From Budorcas taxicolor (taxonomy: Eukaryota > Chordata > Mammalia > Artiodactyla > Bovidae), in the NCBI RefSeq assembly GCF_023091745.1, contig NC_068920.1, positions 120,307,622 through 120,371,621 of the forward strand: a stretch of DNA of 64,000 nt, read 5' to 3'. The translations under genes were made by a program, and so were the position numbers. The notes beneath the pieces were generated by a model that ran no database searches, had not been told where the DNA came from, and saw only the letters and a list, made by a program, of their open reading frames with translations. Shown here one piece after another: positions 1-11,411 of this stretch; the first letter of the stretch is position 1, and every line of letters starts with the position of its first letter.

Positions 1-169
1 AACTCAAGAAATCAAGCAGTTTTCATACAGCTGAAGCCCCTTGCAGATCTGCAAAATCTGAATCTCATTTCCCTCTCTTCCTTCCAGAGGTAATCAACAT
101 CCTAAAATTGGTATTTATTATCCCCATACATTTTTTGTACCTGCGTCTCCAAACACTATATATAGTACT

Positions 170-880
170 GCTTTGCATGCTATTTTACGTGCATGACATC
201 ATAATGCTTGTATTCTTAAGCAACTTACTTTTTGTATCTAACATGTTTTGAGAACTGTTTTGGTTGACGGATGCAGTGATTGCATATTACCCTATTGTAT
301 GAATAGGTTATAATTTATTCTGCTGATAAGCATTTAAGTTGTTATCAGTTTCAGCTATTACAAACAATGTGGCCATAAACACTTTTGTGCCTGTGTTTTG
401 GTGCACTTCTGCAAGGGTTTCTCTGGAACTGATTTCCTAGGAGTGAAACCCTGGGGATCTTGGATAACCAGCTTCTTCAGAGAGTTCCAAACTGCTCTTC
501 AAAGAGGTCAGGCCAATCTATACTCAACCAGCAAAGCATAGACTTGGTAGTGATGGTAGTACTGGTAGCCTGTAACAGTTTTATTGATATGACAGGTGTA
601 AAATGGTATTTTATTGTATTTTTAACTTTTATGTTCTGGATTCTTATGGAATTGAGTATCTTTTCCTATGTTTATAGATCTACTCTGTTTCTTCATGAAT
701 TGCCTGTTCATCTTTTTGCCCATTTTCCCATAGAGCTTTCTATTATTAGTATGTAAAAATGTTTTATATTATTTTGGATACTAATCCTCTGAAGCTAGAT
801 ATGTTGTAATTGTCTTCTCCAACTTTGTGTTTGTGTTTTCATGATGACATGTGTCTACTGAGGTGGGGTATCACTTTACT
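170..880 (-). mobile_element. Ancient L1M-type LINE fragment
   Basis: The plus strand reads like the complement of an L1 ORF2 3' region: text equivalent to the familiar L1 stretch around 'ctattacaaacaatg', 'ttctgga' and 'ggatactaatcct' appears in the right order. Divergence is high and no long open frame remains. The 98-codon frame at 460-756 lies antisense to it and is not a gene. The subfamily is not assigned and the edges are approximate. Confidence 0.5.
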
Positions 881-1034
881 CTGAGGCAGCTACAAACCCC
901 GTAGGACCCTGATCTCTTACTTTTTGTCAAGGCTCAGCTGATGCAGATCATAGAGAGCTGCTCCATAAAATGATTTTCAAAGATGAAGAGGATCATCCTC
1001 TGAATTATTAACATAATTTATTATGAAATGATAT

Positions 1035-1464
1035 TCAGTTCAGTTCAGTTCAGTCGCTCAATCATGTCCGACTCTTTGCGACCGCATGTATTGCAGCACA
1101 GCAGGCCTCCCTGTCCATCACCAACTCCTGGAGTTCACTCAAACTCATGTCCATTGAGTCAGTGATGCCATCCAGCCATCTCATCCTCTATCGTCCCCTT
1201 CTCCTCCTGCCCCCAATCCCTCCCAGCATCAGAGTATTTTCCAATGAGTCAACTGTTTGCACGAGGTGGCCAAAGTACTAGAGTTTCAGCTTTAGCATCA
1301 ATCCTTCCAATGAACACCCAGGACTGATCTCCTTTAGAATGGACTGGTTGGATCTCCTTGCATTCCGAGGGACTCTCAAGAGTCTTCTCCAACACCACAG
1401 TTCAAAAGCATCAATTCTTCAGCACTCAGCTTTCTTCACAGTCCAACTCTCACATTCATACATG
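1035..1464 (-). mobile_element. BovB (RTE) LINE, 5'-truncated
   Basis: The left end is the typical BovB 3' tail read in complement (tandem 'cagtt' units, then 'cgctcaatcatgtccgac'), followed by the RTE 3' region. A 15-bp perfect target-site duplication, attatgaaatgatat, flanks it at 1020-1034 and 1465-1479, which fixes both ends. Only the last ~430 bp of the element are present, with no useful coding frame. Confidence 0.9.
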
Positions 1465-1612
1465 ATTATGAAATGATATACACATATTTATTTAAACCAG
1501 AGATCACAAACTTCATGCCTGCAGGGAACCAGGTGAGTGACATAAAAGATTAGAGTGGGCTGGGTAGGACGTGTGGTCCTCTCAGAGGCACTTATTTGAG
1601 GCTGCCCATGGG

Positions 1613-1650
1613 CTTCCCTGATGGCTTAGTCAGTAAAGAACCCCCCACTG
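1613..1650 (+). mobile_element. Bov-tA SINE head fragment
   Basis: A short stretch matches the tRNA-like head of Bov-tA ('gggcttccctgatggct' then 'cagtaaagaa'). The rest of the SINE is missing, so this is a fragment. Confidence 0.55.
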
Positions 1651-1656
1651 TAACCT

Positions 1657-1776
1657 ATGAAGTAGGTTACAGTATTATACTCATCTTACAGATAAGGAAA
1701 TCATAGGTTTGGAGAGCATAAGCAACTTACCCAAAGTCACATAACTAGAAAGTAAAAGAGCCAAGATTCAAAAGAA
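1657..1776 (-). mobile_element. MIR SINE
   Basis: The core MIR signature is seen in complement: 'ttacagataaggaaat' followed by 'agcaacttacccaaagtcac' and 'actagaaagtaaaagagcc'. This old mammalian tRNA-core SINE is not active. Confidence 0.7.
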
Positions 1777-3203
1777 TCCTAAGGGCTGTTAGCATTTTTA
1801 ACTATAATGCTGCAATGGTCATCAGGGTATAAGAAGTAGTTGACGTCTTCTTAACTGCGATAAGAAGCATGGCAGTGGAGGAGAGAGTGTAACTGGCAGC
1901 TGGGATAGGATCTCAGTGATGGGGATTGTCAGCACCCAGTGAGGACTGTAGCCAACGGGAGAGGAAAGGCCTGTTACCTGGGTTCTCCATTCCAGCTGCC
2001 TGATGTCAGCAGGGAACGCAGACCAAGTGTTGACCGATCTTTTTTTTTCCCCAAGAAAAGCTGAAAATCCAGATTTTAATGGAAATGGTAATTGATTTTT
2101 AAGTATTGGCTATTTATCAAATTAAATAATTTCATCATAATTCTCGGGCCAAATAAAACATTTTTGTGAGCTGAAACTTTATGACTTTTGATTTAGCCCA
2201 GAATAAATTGTTTATAGCCTGAACTACTTTTGTGAGTAACCAGTTCCATAAGAATCATATGAAATAACATTTCCTTCTACTTGCACTAAATAACATCAAG
2301 GAAGTACCAAGTGTCTCCCTGTATTATAATGCTTACAAATTTGGAGTCTCTAATACAATCTCACAGACTTCAATCATATCTTATATTTATCATCATCTTT
2401 CTAGACAGAAGTTACAACTGATGAAATTAGGCACAGAACCTGGAACTGACGGTCCTGGTATTGACTAGCTTTCCACTGAACTTTATGAAAATGATTGTTT
2501 TTTTTTTCCTTCAGACCAAGGCAAGTGTCTTGATATCAATAATTTACTTGAAACTACTGCAGCATTGATGGTGTAACACTGTGTACTTACAAGTTAGATT
2601 AAGCTTCAATTATAGGGGCAGTCTGTACCCCAGGGTGTCAGCTAGCGCTGACAGAAAGGCCACACCAAGGTGGCCCCCATGAGTGCAGGAGTAGTTTATA
2701 CCTTGATCCGCAGCAGACACTGCCAATCAGCACAGTGAATATCCGAAATGGATTTGATGTGATGGAATTAGTGCCTTGGTAATTAGCATGAAGAATGATA
2801 GAAAAGGACTCTCACTGACAAAGTTAAAGATAGTCAAGGTATGTGAATAAGGTAAAATATTTTAGAGGTGCTCCTCATGTTTGCCTGAACAGAGTATAAG
2901 AGCCTAGCATAAACCTGTGAAGACCAGTGCCAAACACTTTGTCCTGAGCTGTTTCTGTCTCCAAATGTAGCTGTAGGAGGATTCTGGTTGTGTGATGCTG
3001 CTACCATGAAGATAATAAAATCGTGTCTCTGAAATGTTGTTGGTTCTGCTTCCAACAAATTGACAGGTAGTGGTTGGAATGCCTGAAAGGACAAGAGCTG
3101 GAACTTTGTGAAATCCATGGAGCCAGTTGCATGAAATATTCTGTGCCTAATTGTTTGTGAATGTTTGTTTTACAAATGTCTATATAGGGGGTTGAGGGGG
3201 TTT
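1777..3203. other. Intergenic sequence, no gene recognised
   Basis: Single-copy-looking sequence with no convincing exon, RNA gene or assignable repeat. The 2834-3118 minus-strand frame has no domain that I recognise and lacks context. Part of 2650-3150 has LTR-like elements (a 'tataag' at ~2890 and an 'aataaaa' near 3015) but no bounded ends, so I do not call an LTR. Confidence 0.4.
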
Positions 3204-3428
3204 GGCCTTCCCAGGTGGCTCAGTGGTAAAGAATCTGCCTGCCAATGTAGGAGATGAAGGTTTGATCCCTGGGTTAGGAAGATTCCCTGGAGGAGGAAAT
3301 GGCAACCCACTCCAGTATTCTTGCCTGGAAAATCCCACTGATAGAGGAGCCTGGTAGGCTGTAGTCCTTGGAGTCACAAAGAGTCGGACACAACTGAGCT
3401 ACTGAACACACACGCATACACACACATG
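3204..3428 (+). mobile_element. Bov-tA SINE
   Basis: A full-length-looking SINE: tRNA-Glu-derived head ('ggccttcccaggtggctcag'), B-box-like 'ggtttgatccctggg', then the BovB-derived tail ('gagtcggacacaactgag') ending in an (AC)-rich run. The 65-codon minus-strand frame here is an antisense SINE frame. Confidence 0.9.
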
Positions 3429-4849
3429 TAGGGGGTACATTTTGGTCTGAGATTTGCTTTCATTATAACTTAATAGCCAGATAATGAATGAGCAGCTGAC
3501 TCTCACACACTTCCAAATATTTGGGCTACTTGTGGACTAAAACAATCTTAGGTCAGTTCCCAACAATAGGAAAATGGAGCCAGACCTCAGGATGAAAGGT
3601 GTAACTGAAGGCCTCAGGAGAATGCATGCTATCATCCTTTCTTCCCATACCCTCCACGCTGCTGCCACCCATGGGCCTTTGAGACCAGACTGGAGACACC
3701 TCTTTTCTCTTCTCTTCCCTAGCCTTGGAGGTTGCCTGTGAGGTCTGAAAATGTGCCAAGTAGAATCAAATAGTTCCCATAAGGCTGGCCCCTCCCAAAA
3801 AGGAAACACACAGAAAAGCTGGGCTGCAGAGAACCAGCCCTGTGGAATGCTCGCCAGTGAACATTTTAATCTCAAATCTGAATTAGTCACAGCAGTAGCT
3901 TTTTAGTATCTGTATTTTTAAAAGTATCCTCCATGCTGTGCCGGATTACAGAAGCCTATAGACATGTTCCTTGCCCTTAAAAGGTTAACAGGATATCTTT
4001 TTATTTTAATACATAGATTGATAAATATCAAGCTCTCCTTCTGTGATCACCACAGCACAAACCAATTCTTCCCTTGGAGAAGAATCTCCTGTGGTTTTCC
4101 TTTTTCTTTAAGTCCATTCCTTTTTCTGTGAAATCTTGACTTCCTAAATCTTTCTCTTTTCCTCTTTGTTTTTTCCTGCCCTACAAAGCTTCCTGTGGTT
4201 CCCCTTCAGACTTCAGCCTCCATCATTCCTTAAGGTTTTACTCACTCTCCGGCTGGAATCTTAATCTTTGAAATTCCACTCGATGCAGGGACTATCCCCT
4301 GTTCTCAAAGAGATGAGTGTCACTGGATTCCCAAAACATTCCTCTGAATAGATATCTTTTCTCCTCAACTACATTTCAGACCTATCAAGGACAGGGTCTA
4401 TTTTTAGCTTCTTTTGTATCTCTCTGCCTTACAGTACCTGCTCTACAAATAAATTCTCAGTAGACCATCACTTCTTTCCCCATCTGGGAGATGTATCCGT
4501 AAATGTATGAGTCTAGGTAGTAGAGACGGAAAGCTATAGATCTGAGTGTGGGGCACCATTATCATAGATAACATTTTTTTAGCATTTATTAATTTAGCAT
4601 TTCTCTTCATCATCATAGGAAAATCCTATAAAGTAGTTATAAATGCTATTATTATATCCAATAACCAGTGAAAAAATTGCAGCACAATGAAGTTTAGTAA
4701 TTTGTCCAGGGTCAGGAGGAGCCCTGCACTGAGGGGAATCCCAAACACTGCAGAATGATCTGGTAGAAAACAGGGAAGCGTTGTATGGGGGTGGGGGTGG
4801 GGGTGGGGTTGCTTCTCAGCAAGACTATAAAGTAAGGCCTCTTAACTGG
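3429..4849. other. Intergenic sequence with a weak MIR-like stretch
   Basis: No gene recognised. About 4600-4730 resembles a decayed minus-strand MIR ('aatcctataaagtagttataaatgctattatta' spread over gaps, then 'tttgtccagggtca'). The 117-codon and 68-codon minus-strand frames at 3537-3890 show no known motif and overlap one another in different frames. Confidence 0.35.
4786..4809 (+). repeat. (GGGGGT)n G-rich microsatellite
   Basis: Four G-runs of at least four bases separated by single T residues. This fits the G-quadruplex pattern, but it is a simple repeat with no gene next to it. Confidence 0.8.
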
Positions 4850-5395
4850 TTTGGTAGTTCAAACATATATTCACAAATCCCTTCCAAATGTGGAGCCAAA
4901 ATATCTCCCCTCGAGTATGGGTTAGCCTGCTTATAGGACTAGCATATGGCAGGAGTGACAATGTTTGACCCTTGAGACTAGGTTATAAGAGGCATTGTGG
5001 CTTCTTCCTTGCTCTCTCTCCTGCTCACTTTCTCTGGAGGAAGCCAGCTGCCATGTTGTGAGGATACTCACTCAGGCAGCCCAATGGAGAGGTCCACATA
5101 ACAAGGAGTGGAGGCCTTCTGCAGACAGCCAACAAGGAGTGAGGCCTTCTGCCAACAGCTGTATGAACAAACCAAATTATTGGAAGCAGATTCTCTGGCC
5201 CTAGTCAAGCCTTCAGATGATAGTATCCCATCTGACTTCTTGACTGCAAAATCACAAGAGACCCTGAGCCAAGCCACTTGGGTAGACCTCTCCTCAATTC
5301 CTTATCCATTCAACCTGTGAGATGATAAATGTTGGCTTCATTACACTGCTAAGTTTTGGGATAATTTGTTATACAGCATTTGATAACCAATGTGA
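4850..5395 (+). mobile_element. ERVL-MaLR-type LTR (MLT1-like)
   Basis: Features typical of this old mammalian LTR group occur in order: 'gactaggttataagaggcattgtggcttc', 'gaagccagctgccatgttgtgagga', 'gtcaagccttcagatga', 'gatgataaatgttggctt' and 'taatttgttatacagca'. Frames at 4995-5320 lie inside it and are not genes. The family name is a recollection of consensus type, so the subfamily is left open. Confidence 0.55.
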
Positions 5396-6444
5396 CTAAG
5401 TTAACCTCTAAGTAAGTAGTTCTTATTCTTTGGTGAGGTATCAGGAGCCCCTTTGAGAATCTCATAAGAGCTATGAACCATCTCAGAAAAATGCACAGAC
5501 ACAGAAACACAGTTTCTTGAAGATCATATATTCTGATAAAGCCCATTCAAGGATCTCAGGTTAAAAATTCCTTCTCTAAATACTAGAATAGTCCAAGTAT
5601 AAATTCTTTCCCACAAAACTCTTTTCCTGTGGATGACTAATTTAAAGCATTTTAAACAAATTCTTACCCTCAATTTATTTTTTCTTTGAGATGGAAGAAT
5701 TGGTTAAGGAAGAACTCTCCCCACCCCTCATCCCTGCCCCTCACCCCAACCCAATTCCCTAGGCTCTTTCAACCCAGCACATTCCAGAAAGCAAAGGGGT
5801 CAATCTAAGTTTTCTCATGGTTCTATTTTTGTGACTCAATTCTTTTGGAAGAGAGAGGGTAACTGGTAAGATTTCCAGAAAAGTCAAAGAGTAGTTGCTA
5901 GAAATACAGGAAGGAAGTATGTTCTTGAAAGATTAAAGCTCCAGGGCTCAGAACTAAATGAGATGGTCAGTTTGTATTCTTAGGACACATTGGAGCTTTG
6001 GCGAAAATCCTACTGTGCTCACTCTTCATCTACTTGAGCACCCCACTCTGTGTTTTCACGTATACCCATCTCCAGGCTGACATCACTTGTGCGAAGGAGA
6101 AGCATAGTTATTCTTCTCCATTTTCTACCTCGGAAGATAAAGACTTCAAAAGGGACACAGACACAGGAGGAAGAGCATTAAACTTCCTGTATGAAGTCAG
6201 TATCTGCTGAATCCCTGGAGGCCATGGTTTCCGATCAAACAGTAATTGTGACTCTGATTCACTTCTGCTTTAGGGACCCAGAATGGTTTTCGATTCTATT
6301 CATGGATGCATATCTCTGGGCTGCAGAAATGTGCATAATGCAATGCAAGAAATGTAACCCAGGAAGTGAGAGGGAGCTTTGGGGGCACCATGGTATGTTC
6401 AACTGGGGCAAATTAAGGCAACCCTATAGGGTTTGGGTATATGG
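5396..6444. other. Intergenic sequence, nothing recognised
   Basis: No gene or clear repeat. Short frames at 5998-6210 and 6191-6574 show no known domain; the second runs into the DNA transposon fossil that follows. Confidence 0.4.
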
Positions 6445-6627
6445 CAGTGATCCCCAGTCGTTTTGGCACCAGGGCCCAGTTTCGTGGAAGACAGTTTTTC
6501 CACAGACCAGGAATAAAGGGGGATGGTTTTGGAATGATTCAAGCACATTACATTTGTTGTGCCCTTTAATCTAATGCTGCTGCTAATCAGACAGGAGGTT
6601 GCATGGCCCAGAGGCTGGGGACCCCTG
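6445..6627. mobile_element. Non-autonomous hAT-like DNA transposon fossil
   Basis: Bounded by imperfect terminal inverted repeats: cagtgatcccca at the left and tggggacccctg at the right (complementary except at two positions). The interior ('ttttggcaccagggcccagtttcgtgg') matches a well-known mammalian interspersed element. An 8-bp target duplication is not clear. The 127-codon frame at 6191-6574 overlaps it and is rejected. Confidence 0.6.
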
Positions 6628-7190
6628 AGTGGAAATGGAACTCTGGAGAGGTCTGGGTTGGGAGATATTTAGTAGTTAAAATGTGAGGATAAAAGAGCTT
6701 CCTCATTGAGAATAGAACTCTGAAAGCTTATGGGTTGGAGAGGAATAGAAGCCCACTGAAGAGTGGGAGGAATGATTGTGAAGCTGGTGAGAAAACTGAC
6801 AGAGAGAAAAATGTGAGAGAAATCAATGGAGAAGGGAATTTAAAGATAGAGAGAAAGTATGTGAGAAAGATAGAATTTCGCATGTGAGCAGATGGATTAG
6901 GGAAGTGACAGCCAAAGCACGTCAATCATTTTTAGCATGAATAGGGGCTCACTGATGGTCTTTGAAAGAGTATATCAGTGTGATAGAGGAGGCAGAAGCC
7001 AATATGAGCAGGCTGAGGAGTGAATGAGCTGAGGAATTGGCTCACATAAATATGGCTGAACAGAGTCACTCAAGATTTGAAACCAGAATGGGCAGAGATT
7101 TTTGTCAGCTCTTATTGTGGGTAGCTGGAAGACTGTAGTGAATGGACCATATTCACTTTGCTGTTTGTTCATAAAATCTACCTTCACTCA
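6628..7190. other. Intergenic sequence, purine-rich in part
   Basis: Nothing recognised. 6740-6900 is unusually rich in AG ('gagagaaa' type), which yields a Ser/Phe-rich antisense frame without meaning. Confidence 0.4.
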
Positions 7191-7412
7191 GACTTCTCAG
7201 GTGGTGCTAGTGGTAAAGAATCCACCTGCCAGTGCAAGAGACACAAGAGACTCAGGTTCAGTCCCTAGGTTGGGAAAATCTCTTGGAGGAAGAAATGGCA
7301 ACCCACTCCAGTATTCTGCCTGAAGAATCCCCATGGCCAGAGGAGCCTGGTGGCTTTATAGTCCATAGGGTCACACAGAGTCGGACACGACTGAAGTGAC
7401 TGAGCACACACA
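7191..7412 (+). mobile_element. Bov-tA SINE
   Basis: tRNA-like head ('cttctcaggtggtgctagtgg'), middle 'ggcaacccactccagtattc' and BovB-related tail 'gagtcggacacgactgaag' are all present. The flanks share a short 'ttcactca' direct repeat, probably the target-site duplication. Confidence 0.9.
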
Positions 7413-7754
7413 TACTTTCACTCAATGAATAAAATCATGTTTTTAATAAACTGAGGGAGCTCTCTAGAGATATAAATTTTGGTATAGAGAAGATTTGGCT
7501 AAATGAGCAAAAGTCATCTGCCCAAATTAGAGCTATCAGAAGAAAAAGCCTTGCCAGGTAGTGACACACAAGAAATTGATCAGGAACCAAGGAACTGAAG
7601 GGTACAGGGTAGTGAGGGAGCCACAGGTAATCCAAAGGTCAGGGCAGGAGGTAAGATGGCCTCTGCTGCCTCATCTGAATGCAATAACCTCTGAGACTTG
7701 GCCTCTCTGAATAATCAACCCTAGTCTTAGATGTATCTAGAGGACAAAGTTCTG

Positions 7755-7840
7755 GGAAATCCCACGGACAGAGAAGCCTGGTAGGCTACAGTCCATGGGG
7801 TTGCAAAGAGTCTGACACAACTGAGCAACTAACACTTATA
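7755..7840 (+). mobile_element. Bov-tA SINE, 3' part only
   Basis: Only the BovB-like tail half is present ('gaagcctggtaggctacag' then 'gagtctgacacaactgagc'). The tRNA-like head is missing. Confidence 0.8.
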
Positions 7841-9787
7841 CTTACTTAGAGGGCAAAGAGGAGACAGACAAATCGCAACAGACAATTCTAGGACTTAGAT
7901 TCAGAACATAGGCATCATGGGATTTGTAAAATTATTTTGTTTCAAATAAATTGATTACCTGTGTGTTTTAACAAATAATTTTATTATCTTTCTGGGTTTA
8001 AAAAAAGTGAGTAAAGACAACATTTTCTAAGTTTTTCCAGGCCACTGGCAGGGGCTGCCCTCAGACTCCTGCGGTGTTTCTCTGTGCTTCTCGAGGGCCT
8101 ACCCCTGCCTCTATTACTGTGTTACTTTGACAACCTGTCCAGGGATTCTGTCCCCTGAAGATACTAGTTGCATGTGATCCCCAGCCCAACAGCAGAGCCC
8201 AGTCTGCTCTCGGCCTGCATTCAGGCATAGGTAGTACTCCTAGGGCTCAGGCCCCACAGGACTTGCTGGTGAAGTCAGACCCTGTTCCCACTGCAGATGG
8301 CCTGCCTCTGCGCCCCTGCTTTGTTCCTGAACCTGCTGCTGCCACCGAGCTGGTGTCTCCTGCTGAGACATCTGTTGTGTTATGTAGGCTAGACAGGGAA
8401 TGTGAGGGCCAGCACCAACTTTCAGGAAGTAAGGCTGGAAGCCTACAACTTTTTTGGGGTGTACTCTGCCTTACAAAACCTCAGCTGGCTGCCTGCTGTA
8501 TCCACGGAAACCTCCACTAAAATTCAGGAAGAGAAGTAGACAAAGAAAAATTTCTTGTTGAACATTTGGTGACCACCAGACATAAGAAGAGTAACAATCT
8601 AATATGCAAATCATGATGATTGTTATGAGCCCAGAAACCCTTCCTGTTGAAAAAATCCTTCCTGTCTAGCTTGTAGGATGGAGTGGAAACTTGGCCACAC
8701 AGCTGTGTCCTGTGGTCACACAGGACAGTCTCATGGGCAGCTCTCTTGCTGGGAGTCCAGAAGAATGGAGCCAGCCTCTGGTTTGATTCCTGGAGGCACT
8801 GGCTTCTTCAGTGTCACAATAAAGCAAAAACTTGGACTTTGTCAAAAATTGGAAGGCAGCCCTGGCTCATTTTGCTGAATTTAAAGCCATGTGTCTTTGG
8901 GGACTGGATCTGACTGTGGAAAGTCCTTAATGCCTGTGGTGGCATTTTCCCTTGAGGAGTTTTCTGCCACAATTGCTGTGAAACCAGACCCCCAGCTGGA
9001 AAAGGGCCTCCTAATAGCCCAGTCACCTTGAGTCGGCTGTCACAGCACCCTGAGATCCCACCCCCTGCCTCCTGGTTTTGCCACCTCCTAGGACCTGAAG
9101 TTGAGTCCCACTCCTAATGTCTACCAAGCAAGCTTTTGGGAAAATAATGTGAAACAATGATCTTATTGTTTTTTGTTTAAAATAACATATATTCATTATA
9201 AAAAGTAATATAGAAAAAAGTACAATAAAAATAGTAAAAAAAAAAAAAACTCACTATGAATCCTATAACTATTCCCAATAGAAAACAAAACATTCTTGGA
9301 GACTCTGTTGTGTGTATGTGGATAAATAGAATAACTAAAAGAATTTTACAAAATGGGATTATACTCTGCATACCATTTTAGATGAAAAAAATTTAGTATT
9401 GTTTTACTTGAATTTAATGTTAGACGGAATTGAAGCAAAACTTAGAAATGACTAAACTGATTGCTTCTTCACCACAAGTTCTTAACAGTTTAATTCTCTT
9501 AGGATTAAAAACAGAATGAAAAACATTAAAAGACTGAATTTGCTATGCTTTAAAAAATAGAGAAGTTTCAATTTTAAGTATTTAGTATCTATTGACTTTC
9601 TGCTTGAATGATGAGGAATTTCCCACACTTACACTTTAGACCGTATCCAACTCTATCTCTTGACCTTTATTATATTCCCTTGTTGATGTTTACCTCACTT
9701 AATTTTGTTCTCTAAATGTACTTCTTGCTGTTTAGTTTTCGTTTTATATTTAATGGACTCAGTGCTACCTTCCATGTTACCCCATTG
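7841..9787. other. Intergenic sequence, unassigned
   Basis: No gene identified. 8030-9130 is GC-richer than its surroundings and holds several short open frames (for example 8263-8520) without known domains. It could be an old ERV remnant, but no LTR edges are visible. 9175-9390 is A-rich and resembles a decayed AT-rich interspersed element. Confidence 0.35.
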
Positions 9788-10238
9788 TTATGTGTTCAGT
9801 TGTGTCCTCTCCAAAAAGGTATGTTTGTGTCCTAATTCCCAGTACCTCAGCATGTGACCAATTTGAAAATAGAGTGCTTACAGGGGTGATCAAATTAAAA
9901 TGAAGTCATTAGAGTAGGCTTTAATCCAATATGACTGGTGTCCTTATACAAGGGGACATTTGAACCTAGACCTGCACAGAGGGAAGACTACGTAAAGAGA
10001 TGTAGGGAGAGCACCATGTGAAGATTGGAGTTATGCTGACCCAAACCAAAGAATGGCTGTTACTAAAAGAAGCTGGAAGAGGCAAGGAAGGATCCTTCCT
10101 TAGCTCCTTCAGAGGGAGCATGGCCTGGCCCTCACCTTGATTTCAGAATTCTAGACTCCAGAATTGTGCAACAATATTGTTCTAAGCCATCCAATTTGTG
10201 GTGTTTTGTTATGGCAACCCTAGGAAACGAATGCACTT
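9788..10238 (+). mobile_element. MLT1-type (ERVL-MaLR) LTR
   Basis: Strong order of MLT1-like signatures: 'tgttatgtgttcagttgtg' at the start, 'aggctttaatccaatatgac', 'gtccttatacaaggggaca', 'agcaccatgtgaagattgg', 'ccagaattgtg', and 'gtggtgttttgttatggcaa' near the end. It begins with TG and is read on the plus strand. Confidence 0.75.
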
Positions 10239-10254
10239 AGGTTCTATATTCTAG

Positions 10255-11220
10255 AATTTATTTTCACTCATTGCTTGGTTGAATAGATTTCATTTAAAAG
10301 TTGTTTTTCTAGAAGTTTCCTGAGCATTTTATTCCCTAAAGTTTTTGCATGCCTAAGAATGTTTGTCTATTGCCCAATTTACCTGAGGGATAACTTGGCA
10401 TGTTCCCAATCCTTGAATCATATTTTCTTTCCTTCAGACTTTTCTAGATGTTGGTCTTCTGTCTTTGGCATTGGGAAGGAGCCTGGAAAAACTTGATTTT
10501 TCTCTCTTTATATGGTTTACTAACTATCTGACCATCCACATGAAACTTTCTTTATTGCTACTGTTTTATAACTTCAGTAGGATATATTCTGATGTTGAAG
10601 AGTATATACCAATTTTGCTTGGAATGTATCAGTATATGCCCTTTTGATTTGTAGGTTTAAGTCATCTTTGTTTCAAGAAAGTTCTCATCTATTTTATTTT
10701 TGAAAATAATTGATATTTAATTCCTTATATTTTCCTTCGTCAGAAATGCCAAGGATCCCTATTGGTCTTCTATAACAAGCAGTTTACTCTAGAAACATAA
10801 ACAAATTATGTTTTTTGTTGTTGTTCATTTTGTGTAATTTCCTGGATTCTTTCCAGTATGGTTCCAGCTGCTCAGTCAGTTATTTGCATTCTATATCCTG
10901 TTGCAGCTAATGTAGATTCCATCTCTATTGAGTCTTACTCTTCCATTTTTATCCTACATCTACTAGCTTGCTTTTAATATTTTTCTTTCATTTTAAAAAT
11001 TACTTCTTTGAACTCTTATGTCTTTTCTTTGGGGTCTTTTTCTAGAAAGATGTGTTAGCTGAAATTTCTTTGAGAATATAGAAAATTTATCTGAATATCT
11101 CTTCTGTTTCCTTGGGTAATTCCTCTTGTGATATTTATTTTTTTAAGTAGCTTTTGTGTGTATTCCCTTTCTCTACAATTCCTATGTGTAAATCCCATTA
11201 ATGTTTCTTTTTGTAAGTAG
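10255..11220 (-). mobile_element. Probable ancient L1M fragment (ORF1 region)
   Basis: AT-rich DNA whose plus strand follows the order of an antisense L1 ORF1 region, but heavily decayed. No open frame of note. The assignment is tentative. Confidence 0.35.
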
Positions 11221-11250
11221 TTTTTTTTTCTTTTTGGTGTGGATCATTTT

Positions 11251-11411
11251 TTTAAGCCTTTATTGAATTAGTTATAATATTGCTTTGTTTTATGTTTTTG
11301 GTTTTTTGGTCATGAGATACACGGGATCTTAACTCCCTGATCAGGGATTGAACCCATGCCCCTGCATTGGAAGCTTGAAATCTTAACCACTGGACTGCCA
11401 GGAAAGTACCT
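11251..11411 (-). mobile_element. CHR-type tRNA-derived SINE
   Basis: In complement this has the CHR SINE head: 'ccctgatcagggattgaacccatgc' spread into the tRNA B-box region and 'cttaaccactggactgccagg' at the end. This family is shared by Cetartiodactyla and is older than Bov-tA. Confidence 0.75.

Noticed and set aside
3185..3436. tagggggt repeat as target duplication of the Bov-tA at 3204
   Set aside because: The left copy is separated from the SINE head by 11 bases, so the match may be chance.
6191..6574. 127-codon frame as a protein gene
   Set aside because: Its last third lies in a hAT-like transposon fossil and the rest has no motif, splice context or paralog.
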